Below, one piece after another: positions 1-7,831 of a DNA stretch of 37,851 nucleotides. Both the position numbers and the translations under genes were made by a program. Every line of letters starts with the position of its first letter. Position 1 is the stretch's first letter. Source of the DNA: Lachnoclostridium sp. UBA903 (GTDB lineage Bacteria > Bacillota > Clostridia > Lachnospirales > Lachnospiraceae); the NCBI GenBank assembly GCA_002294045.1, contig DBEP01000006.1:92828-130678 (forward strand), read 5' to 3'. The notes beneath the pieces are model-generated. The model searched no databases, was not told where the DNA came from, and saw only the letters and a program-made list of their open reading frames with translations.

Positions 1-2
1 CT

Positions 3-330
3 CCCCGTACCACTACTCCGGCTACCCCAGGTACCACCACTCCTGCGACTCCTCGCACCACTATGCCTGCGACTCCGGGTACTACTGTTCCCGCTATGCC
101 AGAGACCACTATCCCGCCTATGCCAGAGACTACTGTGCCCACCACTCCGGGCATTCCCGGTCCTGCCATGCCTGGTACCACTGCTCCCACCATTCCGAGC
201 ACTCCGGCGACGCCTAGAACAACTACTCCGGGTACCACTGGTCCTTTCATGCCGACGACACCCGGAACCACTGCACCAGGTAGGTTAACAACTCCGGATA
301 CCACTATTCCTCCGACCATGCCGGGAACTA
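3..330 (+). repeat. In-frame Thr/Pro-coding minisatellite
   Basis: Short imperfect units around ACTACTCCGGGTACCACT and ATGCCAGAGACTACT recur through this stretch, all in the same frame. Such arrays expand and contract by slippage, so the N-terminal length of the protein probably varies between strains. Confidence 0.7.
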
Positions 331-950
331 CTCCCATTCCTAATACGACTTTCCAGTCAAGAAATGCTGCACCGTCATATTATCAAAAAACGAATACCAA
401 CTATGCAGGAAGCAGTAAGACAGACTATAATTATCCGAAATTTCCTGCTTATGGCGACGGGATCTATATTTCGGACTTGAATCCATACCATGCTCCAATG
501 GGCGTTCCACTGATGCCGCTTTATGGTTACGATAATTGCGAGGATTCAGATAAAGACTGGGATTATATGAAACAGATGTATCCGATTAATGCAAAAAAAT
601 TACTTGGAGAAATTGAGGATGAATGTGATAAACTGGAGTATGACGGAAGCTGCATGTTTGATGAATATCCCGACAAGGTTTATCTGGGCCGTATTGTAGA
701 CAGAATTTATTCCAAATACGGTTACATGGAGGAGGATGCCGTCAATTGCGAAAGTATTCCCGCATCAAAACAATCAGGTAACAATATACAAAAACCGCTT
801 CAATCAAATCAATATGACATTGACTGGGATTACCGCCGGGACCGCCGGGGACGCCGTCCAAGATGGTTAAGGGATCTGATTGAAGTATTGTTATATAATG
901 AAATTTTAAATCGCCGCAGACGTTACAGGGGAAGAAGACGCTGGTTTTAA
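3..950 (+). CDS. Thr/Pro-rich repeat protein with conserved-looking acidic middle and Arg-rich tail (5' end outside window)
   Basis: The reading frame is open to the left edge, so the start lies outside the window; the first ATG inside it (63) is only an internal Met. The first roughly 110 codons are degenerate repeats built from TTPGTT, MPETT and TPATP units, a low-complexity stretch that could be extended and O-glycosylated. After it come a Tyr/Asn/Pro-rich linker, an acidic block (WDYMKQMYP, then CDKLEYDGSCMFDEYPDKVYLGRI) and a basic tail with about 15 Arg in the last 45 residues. From memory, the acidic block resembles C-termini of uncharacterised clostridial proteins; a spore-surface or envelope role is inference. 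No signal peptide can be judged because the N-terminus is missing. The gene converges with the minus-strand YwmB-family gene. Confidence 0.75.
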   Translation, partial: PRTTTPATPGTTTPATPRTTMPATPGTTVPAMPETTIPPMPETTVPTTPGIPGPAMPGTTAPTIPSTPATPRTTTPGTTGPFMPTTPGTTAPGRLTTPDTTIPPTMPGTTPIPNTTFQSRNAAPSYYQKTNTNYAGSSKTDYNYPKFPAYGDGIYISDLNPYHAPMGVPLMPLYGYDNCEDSDKDWDYMKQMYPINAKKLLGEIEDECDKLEYDGSCMFDEYPDKVYLGRIVDRIYSKYGYMEEDAVNCESIPASKQSGNNIQKPLQSNQYDIDWDYRRDRRGRRPRWLRDLIEVLLYNEILNRRRRYRGRRRWF

Positions 951-1028
951 AAACAATTTACTAATTCTTTTAAAATACGTATCCTGCCTGGAAGGCTATG
1001 AAAAAATATGAAAAATATCCTCAAAAAA

Positions 1029-1079
1029 TACTCCCCTTATAGCAGACAGCAATTAAACTGTTTACTAGACAGGGGAGTA
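1029..1079. terminator. Hairpin between convergent genes
   Basis: TACTCCCCT near 1029 and AGGGGAGTA near 1070 form a stem of about 9 bp around a 33-nt loop in the space between the convergent Thr/Pro gene and the YwmB-family gene. The T-tract is poor, so terminator function is only likely. Confidence 0.35.
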
Positions 1080-1103
1080 AAAGCAGACACTGCATAGAAC
1101 AAA

Positions 1104-1175
1104 GACTCTGGCGCGTCATGCGCATCCCGCGGAGCGTTTGTATTCAATAGGACGCAATTTCCTATTGAATACAAA
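1104..1175 (+). repeat. Family A structured repeat, copy A1 (5'-truncated)
   Basis: This copy begins GACTCTGGCGCGTCATGCGC, runs through the conserved CATCCCGCGG and ends in a perfect 15-bp hairpin: TTTGTATTCAATAGG (1137-1151) with CCTATTGAATACAAA (1161-1175), loop ACGCAATTT. It lacks the first stem found in copies A2 and A4. The hairpin sequence differs from the other copies but pairs perfectly. T-rich on the left arm and A-rich on the right, it is the reverse of an intrinsic terminator on either strand. Confidence 0.75.
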
Positions 1176-1181
1176 ATATTA

Positions 1182-1991
1182 TTAATAGCCTCCGTTTATA
1201 ACCGGTGTTCCCAAATATACATTGGTAGTATCCGTATCTTCATCATAATTAATAGCAACATGAATATTGATTTTAGTTCCCAGAGAAGTTACATATTCGT
1301 CCAACAATCCGCTGTAGGCATATATGGTAAATAAATTTTCTTTTCTGTTATCATATGCTATTTTGCCTTCAAGATTAGCAATCATACTGTCAGCAATTTT
1401 ATTCATATTATCCAGACTCAATTTTCCCTCATAATTGCTGCATAACTGCATGGTTGTCTGTATATCTGACGCATTCAGCTTACCAAATACTTTTTTCAGT
1501 AAATCATGGTATTTTAAGGCACTCTCCATATCTTTATATAATTTAAGATTAATCATCAGGTAATGGTTTATTTCCGGCAAGCCATCCGTATTTTCCTTTT
1601 GTATACTGACAACTTTAAGTAAGGTTTCTGCGTTTTTGCCTTTCTTTTCGGCATATACCTCACTCTCGTCACCGTTTCTGTTCACAGTTATTTCCTTATC
1701 CACTTCAAGCCCTATCTGACCTGCCATATATAAGATAAGTTCTTTCTTATCCTCTTCACTTAGATAATCCGTCCCATAATCCGCTGCCATCTCCAGCTCA
1801 AAGGATGAAACTTCCGAATTGGTGCCTACAAAGGCTTCAAGAATATTGCTTTCAGGCCGCAATAAAGTATTTACTGCGATTTGCATCATTACGGCAATCC
1901 ATAAAACCCCTATGATATATATTGTTAATTTTGACTTTTTTTCAACTAGCAATTGTTTCATCTGTTTCGAAAAACTGTTTGCTGCATTCAT
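1182..1991 (-). CDS. YwmB-family (TATA-box-binding-like fold) membrane-anchored protein
   Basis: A 269-residue protein with one N-terminal membrane segment (about residues 24-40, TIYIIGVLWIAVMMQIAV) followed by an extracytoplasmic alpha/beta region. Length, topology and the C-terminal INIHVAINYDEDTDTT pattern fit the YwmB/DUF1779 family, whose Bacillus member has a TATA-box-binding-like fold and no established function. I place the start at 1991: an AGG-rich Shine-Dalgarno (TTGGAGG) lies 8 nt upstream, whereas the upstream Met at 2030 has none. A strong terminator separates it from rpiB, so it is probably transcribed separately or by readthrough. The family call rests on overall pattern, not on a diagnostic motif. 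Confidence 0.65.
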   Translation of the reverse strand: MNAANSFSKQMKQLLVEKKSKLTIYIIGVLWIAVMMQIAVNTLLRPESNILEAFVGTNSEVSSFELEMAADYGTDYLSEEDKKELILYMAGQIGLEVDKEITVNRNGDESEVYAEKKGKNAETLLKVVSIQKENTDGLPEINHYLMINLKLYKDMESALKYHDLLKKVFGKLNASDIQTTMQLCSNYEGKLSLDNMNKIADSMIANLEGKIAYDNRKENLFTIYAYSGLLDEYVTSLGTKINIHVAINYDEDTDTTNVYLGTPVINGGY

Positions 1992-2151
1992 TTTGATAAC
2001 CTCCAAACGGTACAGGCAGTTTCCTGCCATGTCCCTTCCATGCCTATATCCAATTCCTAATTTGTAAATAGTTATTCTTACTTAATATTTTAACCCAAAT
2101 TAAGAAATTTATTCAAAAAGCAAGGAAGAATCGGGGTTAATGCAGCTAAAA

Positions 2152-2243
2152 AAAAACAGGGCTGCAGCAAAATCCTGAGTTTTCCCGGCTTGCATTCTTT
2201 TGCAAGTTATGTGGTTCTCGGATTTTACTGCAGCCCTGTTTTT
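2152..2243 (-). terminator. Strong intrinsic terminator after rpiB
   Basis: The left arm AAAAACAGGGCTGCAG (about 2152-2167) pairs with CTGCAGCCCTGTTTTT (2228-2243), extended by AAAATCC/GGATTTT. A nested TTGCA/TGCAA hairpin sits in the loop near 2190-2205. On the minus strand it follows the rpiB stop directly and ends in a long T-run; the symmetry also allows plus-strand function. Confidence 0.85.
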
Positions 2244-2250
2244 ATGTCTG

Positions 2251-2679
2251 TCAATCATCTAATAATTTAATTCTCCTGATATGTCTCTCATCATCAGAAA
2301 ACGGTGTATCCAAAAAGGTATCAACTATCTTCAGGGCCAAGCCCGGTCCCACTACTCTGGCGCCCATTGTCAATATATTGGCGTCATTATGGGATTTAGT
2401 TGCCTCCGCGCTAAAGCAGTCATGGCAGAGAGCCGCACGGATTCCCTTGATTTTATTTGCCGCAATGGATACTCCGATTCCCGTACCGCAGATTAAAATA
2501 CCAAGCTCACATTCCTTGCTTAAAACCGCTTCTGCAACCTTCTTCGTATATACCGGGTAATCACAGGATTCCTTAGTATAAGTACCAAAATCTTTATATT
2601 CTATCTTTCTTTTCTTTAAATGCTCCATTATTTCTTCTTTCAGCTCAAAACCGCCATGGTCACTGCCGATTGCTATCAT
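2251..2679 (-). CDS. rpiB: Ribose-5-phosphate isomerase B
   Basis: At 142 residues this has the normal RpiB length. It interconverts ribose 5-phosphate and ribulose 5-phosphate in the cytosolic non-oxidative pentose phosphate pathway. The family features are visible: SDHGGFELK at the N-terminus, the catalytic Cys64 in ICGTGIG, and H97 with N98 in SHNDANILTMGARV. The start has a GAGGAGG site 7-8 nt upstream. The ATG overlaps the stop of the upstream phosphatase gene by 4 nt, so the two are translationally coupled. The gene may also help supply or drain pentose phosphates made by the PTS locus at the other end of the window (inference). Confidence 0.95.
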   Translation of the reverse strand: MIAIGSDHGGFELKEEIMEHLKKRKIEYKDFGTYTKESCDYPVYTKKVAEAVLSKECELGILICGTGIGVSIAANKIKGIRAALCHDCFSAEATKSHNDANILTMGARVVGPGLALKIVDTFLDTPFSDDERHIRRIKLLDD

Positions 2680-3134
2680 AATATTTCCTCCTCGTTTAAT
2701 TTATATATGGTTTTTTTCACTAAACGTGCAAGCTCAACATAACACTCCTCATAATCAATTAAGGTACCTCCGTAAGGATCGGTAACATCCCCGCTTTCTC
2801 CCACAAATTCCTTGATTGTATAAACATTATCCGTATAATCAAAATTCTCTGTAACATTATTTTTCTGTTTATCGGTCATGGTGAGGATAAGGGTATTCTC
2901 ATCAATGTCGGAATTCTTTAAGCCTTTGGATATATGACCTTCCAATTGTAAATTATGACTTTTTAAAACCGTGTCGGCCTTTGGATTGGAAGGCTCCGAA
3001 AACAAAACTACCAGGCCTCTGGATATAACCTTTATATCACTGTTGGTTTCCAGACTTTTATATATAGTTTCCGCCATTGGACTCCTGCAAGTATTACCGG
3101 TACAAACAAATATGATTTTTTCATATTTTATCAT
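2676..3134 (-). CDS. Low-molecular-weight phosphatase, YwlE-like protein-arginine phosphatase
   Basis: A 152-residue LMW-PTP fold enzyme with the P-loop CTGNTCRSPMAE (nucleophile C11, R17, S18) and the general-acid loop DPYGG (D119). The Thr in CTGNT, where tyrosine phosphatases usually have Ile or Leu, is the residue that selects phosphoarginine in Bacillus YwlE; YwlE also sits beside ywlC (the Sua5 gene) and ywlF (rpiB), the same order as here. It would reverse McsB arginine phosphorylation, which marks proteins for ClpCP. No mcsB lies in the window, although the ClpC adaptor MecA does (10192). Specificity is inferred from one residue plus gene order. Confidence 0.85.
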   Translation of the reverse strand: MIKYEKIIFVCTGNTCRSPMAETIYKSLETNSDIKVISRGLVVLFSEPSNPKADTVLKSHNLQLEGHISKGLKNSDIDENTLILTMTDKQKNNVTENFDYTDNVYTIKEFVGESGDVTDPYGGTLIDYEECYVELARLVKKTIYKLNEEEIL

Positions 3135-3206
3135 ATAAACCTCTTTTCTGGATATTTAATCTTAGATTAAATAAACCGTTAACTGGTGGCAGATTCACTG
3201 CCTGTG

Positions 3207-4262
3207 TTAAACTTTTTCTATATGATATCCTGCTGCTTTTAATAATCGATTCATTACGGCTTGTCCTAACTGCTTATTTTCAAAACTTTCCGTATAGATA
3301 TAATCTGCTCCTTCCGAATCAAAATCCCTCAAAATCTCAAATAAGCCTCTTGCAATGGTGTTTACGTCTTTTCTGGTTCCTACTGTCTTAATTATTCCTC
3401 TATGATAACAAGAAAGGGTCTCATCCGTGGCTATGATTCCGACTTTATAACCCGCCTGCAGCTTCTCTTCCGCTATTTTATTAATTTCACTGACAACGGC
3501 CTCCCTGTTTCCCTCATAAATCGTAAGGGCACCTCTAGGGGCATAATGTTTGTATTTCATACCGGGGGCTTTCGGTCTGATACCGGAATCCTGTATCCGT
3601 GTAAGTACCGCCTTATCATATTCCACCTGTCCGATTATCCGCCTTATCATCTCATCCGTAATATAACCGGGCCTCAATATGACCGGCATTTCGGCGGTTA
3701 CGTCTACTATGGTTGATTCCAACCCGATATCTGCCTTGCCGCCGTCAACAATCATGTCAATAATACCGCTTAAATCCTCTATTACATGTTCTGCTTTCGT
3801 AGGACTTGGCCTTCCGGAAATATTAGCACTGGGGGCTGCTATATAAATACCTGAGATTCGTATCAGTTCATATGCAACGGGATGGGCAGGCATTCGTATC
3901 GCTACCGTATCCAGGCCCCCTGTGGTACTGTAAGGTACTTTGCTGCTTTTATTAAATATTAAAGTTAGAGGCCCCGGCCAGAAAGCTTCTGCAAGCTTTC
4001 TCCCGTTCTCCGGACAATCTGCCGTCAGCTCCTCCAATGCTTTATAATCGGCAATATGGATAATTAACGGGTTATCTGACGGCCTGCCCTTTGCGGCATA
4101 TATTTTTCGGGATGCGTCGGGATTGAGTCCGTCTGCGCCTAACCCGTATACGGTTTCCGTAGGAAATGCCACCAGTCCCCCCTTACGTAAAATTTCTGCC
4201 GCTCCGTTTAAATCAGACGGCTCAAAATTATTACTGTTTATTGTTAAAATCTTTGTTTTCAT
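3207..4262 (-). CDS. L-threonylcarbamoyladenylate synthase (Sua5/YwlC type)
   Basis: It makes threonylcarbamoyl-AMP from Thr, bicarbonate and ATP for the t6A37 modification of ANN-decoding tRNAs. Two domains are visible: YrdC (about residues 10-200, with KGRPSDNPLIIHI and PSANISGRPSPT) and the C-terminal Sua5 domain (about 225-350), joined by a PGMKYKHYAP linker motif. The 351-residue length fits Sua5 rather than the single-domain TsaC. I chose the start at 4262 (MKTKIL) over the longer frame from 4322, because the extra 20 residues do not resemble the family and have no ribosome binding site. The site at 4262 is itself weak (GGAAAAAG). It lies 72 nt upstream of the phosphatase gene in the same operon. 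Confidence 0.92.
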   Translation of the reverse strand: MKTKILTINSNNFEPSDLNGAAEILRKGGLVAFPTETVYGLGADGLNPDASRKIYAAKGRPSDNPLIIHIADYKALEELTADCPENGRKLAEAFWPGPLTLIFNKSSKVPYSTTGGLDTVAIRMPAHPVAYELIRISGIYIAAPSANISGRPSPTKAEHVIEDLSGIIDMIVDGGKADIGLESTIVDVTAEMPVILRPGYITDEMIRRIIGQVEYDKAVLTRIQDSGIRPKAPGMKYKHYAPRGALTIYEGNREAVVSEINKIAEEKLQAGYKVGIIATDETLSCYHRGIIKTVGTRKDVNTIARGLFEILRDFDSEGADYIYTESFENKQLGQAVMNRLLKAAGYHIEKV

Positions 4263-4352
4263 TCTTTTTCCAATCCAACTCCGTCTGCATACCTTATAGG
4301 TTATAATTTTATTTACGCACATTATAGCACTATATTTTTTATTATTCCATCA

Positions 4353-5081
4353 TTATTTATCCGCGATGTTATTTAAGTATGAAAGTAAACCAAGATGAAT
4401 TGCCCAGGCCAGTTTCTCCTGGTAGTTTTCATCCGTTAATAAAGCCGCCTCAGCGCTGTTGGATAAATACCCGCATTCCACTATAACAATGGGGCATTGG
4501 GTCTTTTTTAACATGTAATAGCTGTCGTTAGCTTTGGCCAGCCTTTTATTGCCGTCCTGCAGGCTTTTCTTTAACTGGTCCTGCATAATTTCGGCAAATT
4601 CCTTTCCTTCTTTGGAGTCGCCAAAATAAAATACCTGGGAACCTTTAATACTTTCCTGGGTAAAACTGTTCTGATGTATACTTATGGCAAGTATCGCATC
4701 GCTGTTATTGATAATATCCACTCTTTTTCGCATATCAACGGCTTTTTTATTGGAATCGCCTTCCGAATAAAGACCGCTGTCATCTTCTCTTGTCATAATG
4801 ACATTAATATCATTAAGTTCCAGTAAATTCCGCAGTTTTAACGCAACACTTAGATTAATGTCCTTTTCCAGGGCACCGTTAATCCCTACCTTGCCGGGGT
4901 CCCTGCCTCCATGGCCGGCATCCACGACTATGGTAAGCTTTTCCTTCTGCTTCGGAGTATCCGAGGCTAAGCCTGCCCGCTTCATGACATCCACCGCAGG
5001 GTTAGCCAACAGCAGTATGGACAAACTGACCATAATTAAAAATAAAACATTAAAATATTTTCCAAATCCAATCCTTTTCAT
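4353..5081 (-). CDS. cwlD: N-acetylmuramoyl-L-alanine amidase, CwlD-like
   Basis: A 242-residue Amidase_3 enzyme with an N-terminal signal anchor (about residues 10-27). Zinc and catalytic residues are all present: H57 (VVDAGHGG), E72 (GALEKD), H136 (SIHQNS) and E202 (VECGYLSN). The short single-domain form without cell-wall-binding repeats matches CwlD, which removes peptide side chains during synthesis of muramic-delta-lactam in the spore cortex. Its neighbour upstream is a GH18 enzyme of the SleL/YaaH kind, supporting a spore peptidoglycan role. The start has no clear Shine-Dalgarno (TTGGTATAATTT precedes it), so expression may depend on coupling or on an internal promoter. CwlD rather than a vegetative amidase is an inference from size and context. 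Confidence 0.85.
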   Translation of the reverse strand: MKRIGFGKYFNVLFLIMVSLSILLLANPAVDVMKRAGLASDTPKQKEKLTIVVDAGHGGRDPGKVGINGALEKDINLSVALKLRNLLELNDINVIMTREDDSGLYSEGDSNKKAVDMRKRVDIINNSDAILAISIHQNSFTQESIKGSQVFYFGDSKEGKEFAEIMQDQLKKSLQDGNKRLAKANDSYYMLKKTQCPIVIVECGYLSNSAEAALLTDENYQEKLAWAIHLGLLSYLNNIADK

Positions 5082-5149
5082 AAATTATACCAACATTTTA
5101 CGATTTTATATATTCTATGAAAAAAACTATCCTGCTATGAATTGAGTGT

Positions 5150-6856
5150 TTAATCTAAGTATTTATTAATAACCTCCCAGACGCTTTCTTTCTCAAGCCC
5201 CAGCTTCCAGCATGCAATTCCCGCCACATCGGCCTGTTCTATCACTTTCAATTTGGTTTCGACGGAATCTTCCTCTTCCAGCCATATTTTATAAATGGAA
5301 CCGTTTTTCTCGTATTCGCCATAATATTGTCCGGTTTCCTCATCCCACTCGGGTTCAATTCCGTTATCCTCCAATAAGGCCTGGGCACGGGACATACCGT
5401 AGGCTTGGGAAGTTACTGATATACTGCCGCTTAAATCCGCAGTTTCAATCCATTGTCTCGTATAAAAAGGAATGCCTATGATAATCCTTTCCTTTGGCAC
5501 CATTTCCAATGTATTGTTAATTGCATTTTCAACAAATCCGATGGAAGCAACGGAACCGCTTTCCTCCGATCCCCCATGATGTTCATCATATGCCATAATA
5601 ACCACATAATCCGCAACAATGCCCTGTTCTTCCCTGTCATAATAAACCGTATAACCGGAGGGGACATAATTGTCAATAGATAATACAATGCCGTTATTCC
5701 TGCACTGCACGGAAAGCTCACGGATAAATTGTATAAAGTGAATGCCTGTTTCCACAGAAATATTTTCAAAATCAATATTTATCCCGTCCAAATTATATTG
5801 GGCCGCCTTTTCCATTAATTCATTTATTAAATTCTCTCTTCCGGAAGTATAGGTGAGCAATTCATACATATCTACATCCGTGCTGAAGTCATCTACCAGT
5901 GCCCATACCTCAACCCCAAGGTCATGGGCTTTTTCCACGTAGTTTTTGTCTGCAAGGGAAGTAATGGCTCCTTTATTGTCAATAACTTTAAACCAGGTCG
6001 GAGATACCGTGGTAACTCCCTGGGTTTTATTAAGAAGATTCGTCAGATTATTGTTGGCATCCATATTGGTCACCTGATGCCACACCAGTTTAATCGTTTC
6101 ATCCTTTTCTATATGGGTATATTCCGGTGCTATATAGTCACTTTTTAATGTTTCATAATCCGATTCCGCCACATGCTTATTTCTTACATAGCCGATTATT
6201 CCGTCTTTTGTCATAACCTTGCTGAATCCGTCTTTAATTGCTTCACTGGTATCCGCATAGGTCAAAAATTCATCTGGTTCCAGCTGGAGCAAGATATCAC
6301 TTTTAATACTGGGTTCATATCTTAACTGGGTGGCCTTCTTAACCGTTGTAAATAAATAATCTCCCCATTTATATTGTATTACAATCCGGTTCGGTGTTCC
6401 GTAATATTCATAACGCATGTCGGAATATTCTTCTACAAAATCTGCGGATAAATATACCACATTATCTTTTATTGTCACAATGGGATAATCCGCTTCCAGT
6501 TTATCTTTATTAATATAATAAACAGTACTGTCTGCTTCTGTTTTAATCACTTCCGTCGGGGTCGTATAACTGAGAATTTTTTCATTGGTATCCCAATAAA
6601 ACCTTTTATTTAAGATCCCGATTACCGTATCATAATCCAGATAGACTTTTCCATCTTTAAGCAGTGCCTTTTCATCATAAATTTTATCCTGCATGATTAT
6701 CATAACCTCATCCGCATCCAATTTATAATATTCCGTCAGCTCCATTACTTCGTTACTGGGTGTAAATCTTTTCACTAATGCAGCACCGATAATAATTGCA
6801 ATTAAAACCAAAGCAATGGATGTGCCGATGATTGCATGCTTTGTTCTTTTATCCAT
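5150..6856 (-). CDS. Membrane-anchored GH18 glycosidase with SH3-like region (SleL/YaaH/YdhD type)
   Basis: A 568-residue protein: a membrane anchor near residues 8-29, a copper-amine-oxidase-N-like region (about 40-160), an SH3-like domain (about 165-235, ATQLRYEPSIKSDILLQL to GYVRNKHV), then a GH18 barrel (about 255-568). The catalytic signature DGINIDFE is at about 357-364, with the acid Glu364. This subgroup cleaves N-acetylglucosaminyl bonds in peptidoglycan, and several members act on the spore cortex. I prefer the start at 6856: AGGAGG ends 6 nt upstream, while using 6862 would leave the site directly against the codon. A perfect AGTACTC/GAGTACT hairpin (6881-6901) lies in the leader. 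Probably first gene of the operon running to rpiB. Confidence 0.85.
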   Translation of the reverse strand: MDKRTKHAIIGTSIALVLIAIIIGAALVKRFTPSNEVMELTEYYKLDADEVMIIMQDKIYDEKALLKDGKVYLDYDTVIGILNKRFYWDTNEKILSYTTPTEVIKTEADSTVYYINKDKLEADYPIVTIKDNVVYLSADFVEEYSDMRYEYYGTPNRIVIQYKWGDYLFTTVKKATQLRYEPSIKSDILLQLEPDEFLTYADTSEAIKDGFSKVMTKDGIIGYVRNKHVAESDYETLKSDYIAPEYTHIEKDETIKLVWHQVTNMDANNNLTNLLNKTQGVTTVSPTWFKVIDNKGAITSLADKNYVEKAHDLGVEVWALVDDFSTDVDMYELLTYTSGRENLINELMEKAAQYNLDGINIDFENISVETGIHFIQFIRELSVQCRNNGIVLSIDNYVPSGYTVYYDREEQGIVADYVVIMAYDEHHGGSEESGSVASIGFVENAINNTLEMVPKERIIIGIPFYTRQWIETADLSGSISVTSQAYGMSRAQALLEDNGIEPEWDEETGQYYGEYEKNGSIYKIWLEEEDSVETKLKVIEQADVAGIACWKLGLEKESVWEVINKYLD

Positions 6857-6880
6857 ACTCATCCTCCTGATATAATGTAA

Positions 6881-6901
6881 AGTACTCATTTCCGGAGTAC
6901 T
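6881..6901 (-). promoter_or_regulatory. Hairpin in the leader of the GH18 gene; possible promoter above it
   Basis: AGTACTC (6881-6887) and GAGTACT (6895-6901) form a perfect 7-bp stem just ahead of the ribosome binding site. About 15-20 nt further upstream on the minus strand is TATAAT, with only a poor -35 (TGACGG). The hairpin could be an operator or an mRNA stability element. Confidence 0.4.
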
Positions 6902-7038
6902 GACTCACCTTTACTATTATAGCATTGAATTATCATACCGTCATTATTTAAATCGACTTTTTTATAAATAAATATTCATAACTCTACCAGATATGCAAAT
7001 AATTTGTCATTTGGTGGTTATTTCAGAAACCTGAAACA

Positions 7039-7136
7039 GCTACTCTCCCAGAAGCACACCGCAGTATACCGCAAAGTGGGACGTTCAGAACGGCAGAATG
7101 ATTTTTCAAACACGCTCCAGGACGTGCTTGAAAAAT
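7039..7136 (+). mobile_element. Relic of family B MITE (3' half) plus a second end fragment
   Basis: From CTACTCTCCC through CCGCAGTATACCGCAAAGTGG to ATTTTTCAAACACGCT this matches the right half of the complete element at 28143-28308. It is followed at once by AGGACGTGCTTGAAAAAT, a degenerate inverted end in the opposite orientation. The left half is missing, so it is a decayed copy. No transposase is encoded. Confidence 0.7.
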
Positions 7137-7164
7137 AGTTCTATTTACTCTAAGAAAAAGATAG

Positions 7165-7204
7165 GGTGTAACAAACCCTCGCAAAGCGTTTCGTTTGTTA
7201 CACC
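7165..7204. repeat. Perfect 12-bp inverted repeat next to tandem repeats
   Basis: GGTGTAACAAAC (7165-7176) pairs with GTTTGTTACACC (7193-7204) across a 16-nt loop. Imperfect outer pairing (TAAGA... with ...TCTTA) lengthens the stem. It directly precedes the tandem array beginning at 7212. Confidence 0.7.
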
Positions 7205-7211
7205 TAATCTT

Positions 7212-7398
7212 AGTCGGAGTTTATTCTGCTTTTTTACGGCATCAATTCAATCTTTTAGTCAGTGTTTATTCCTGTTTTTACGGCATCACTCCATTCTTTT
7301 AGCCAAATTTATTCCTGTTTTTACGGTATCACCTCATTCTTTTAGTCATGTATTTCCTGCTTTTTACGGTATCACCTCCATCCTTTAATCAGGTTTTT
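7212..7398. repeat. Tandem array, four units of 43-45 bp plus a partial fifth
   Basis: Units start at 7212, 7257, 7301 and 7344, and a fragment at 7387. Each begins AGTC or a one-base variant, then TTTATTCCTG, TTTTTACGG, a (C/T)ATCACCTCCATTC-like stretch and CTTTT. Unit lengths are 45, 44, 43 and 43. They are not in a gene and the drifting length argues against coding. Unit divergence shows an old array. No spacers separate the units, so this is not a CRISPR. Confidence 0.8.
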
Positions 7399-7831
7399 TG
7401 CTGCTGTTTGCAGTTGTTCGGGTAAAATACAGATAATTATATATCCGGTTATTTTGCTTTTCAGGGACTTTTTGTCTTATGTATTGAGGATACGATTGAC
7501 AAGCCATGGTTGCCAGTGTACCGGCAAGGTGATATCCATACCAATTGCTTGCCAGTACACTAAGTTCCGGACACTTTATTTTAACCAATATAAAAAAGTG
7601 CATATGACAACTTTGGGTTTATGACACTGTTTTTATTCGGATAAGAAGGTCTTTTGTGATAGGTTATACTTACCAAATTACTTTTCATATTGCCTAAAAT
7701 GAAAGATTATTTTCTATATTTTCATTGGGTAGAATGAAACAAAACCTGATTGTAAAATTAATTCTTGTTATTCTTAGGTACATCAGCTCTTTTATTGTCT
7801 AGAATATTGTTTAAAATAATCGGACTATGAA
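7399..7831. other. Intergenic stretch without a convincing gene
   Basis: A 72-codon minus-strand frame (7385-7603) has no ribosome binding site and starts inside an AT-rich stretch, so I do not call it. A nearly repeated TTGCCAGTGTAC / TTGCCAGTACAC pair lies near 7511 and 7550. The rest, up to the stop of the ParA-like gene, is AT-rich with no clear terminator. Confidence 0.5.

Noticed and set aside
7212..7398. CRISPR array
   Set aside because: Units are directly adjacent and 43-45 bp long, with no spacers and no cas genes nearby.
7385..7603. 72-codon minus-strand ORF
   Set aside because: No ribosome site, composition unlike the neighbouring genes, and its end overlaps the tandem array.
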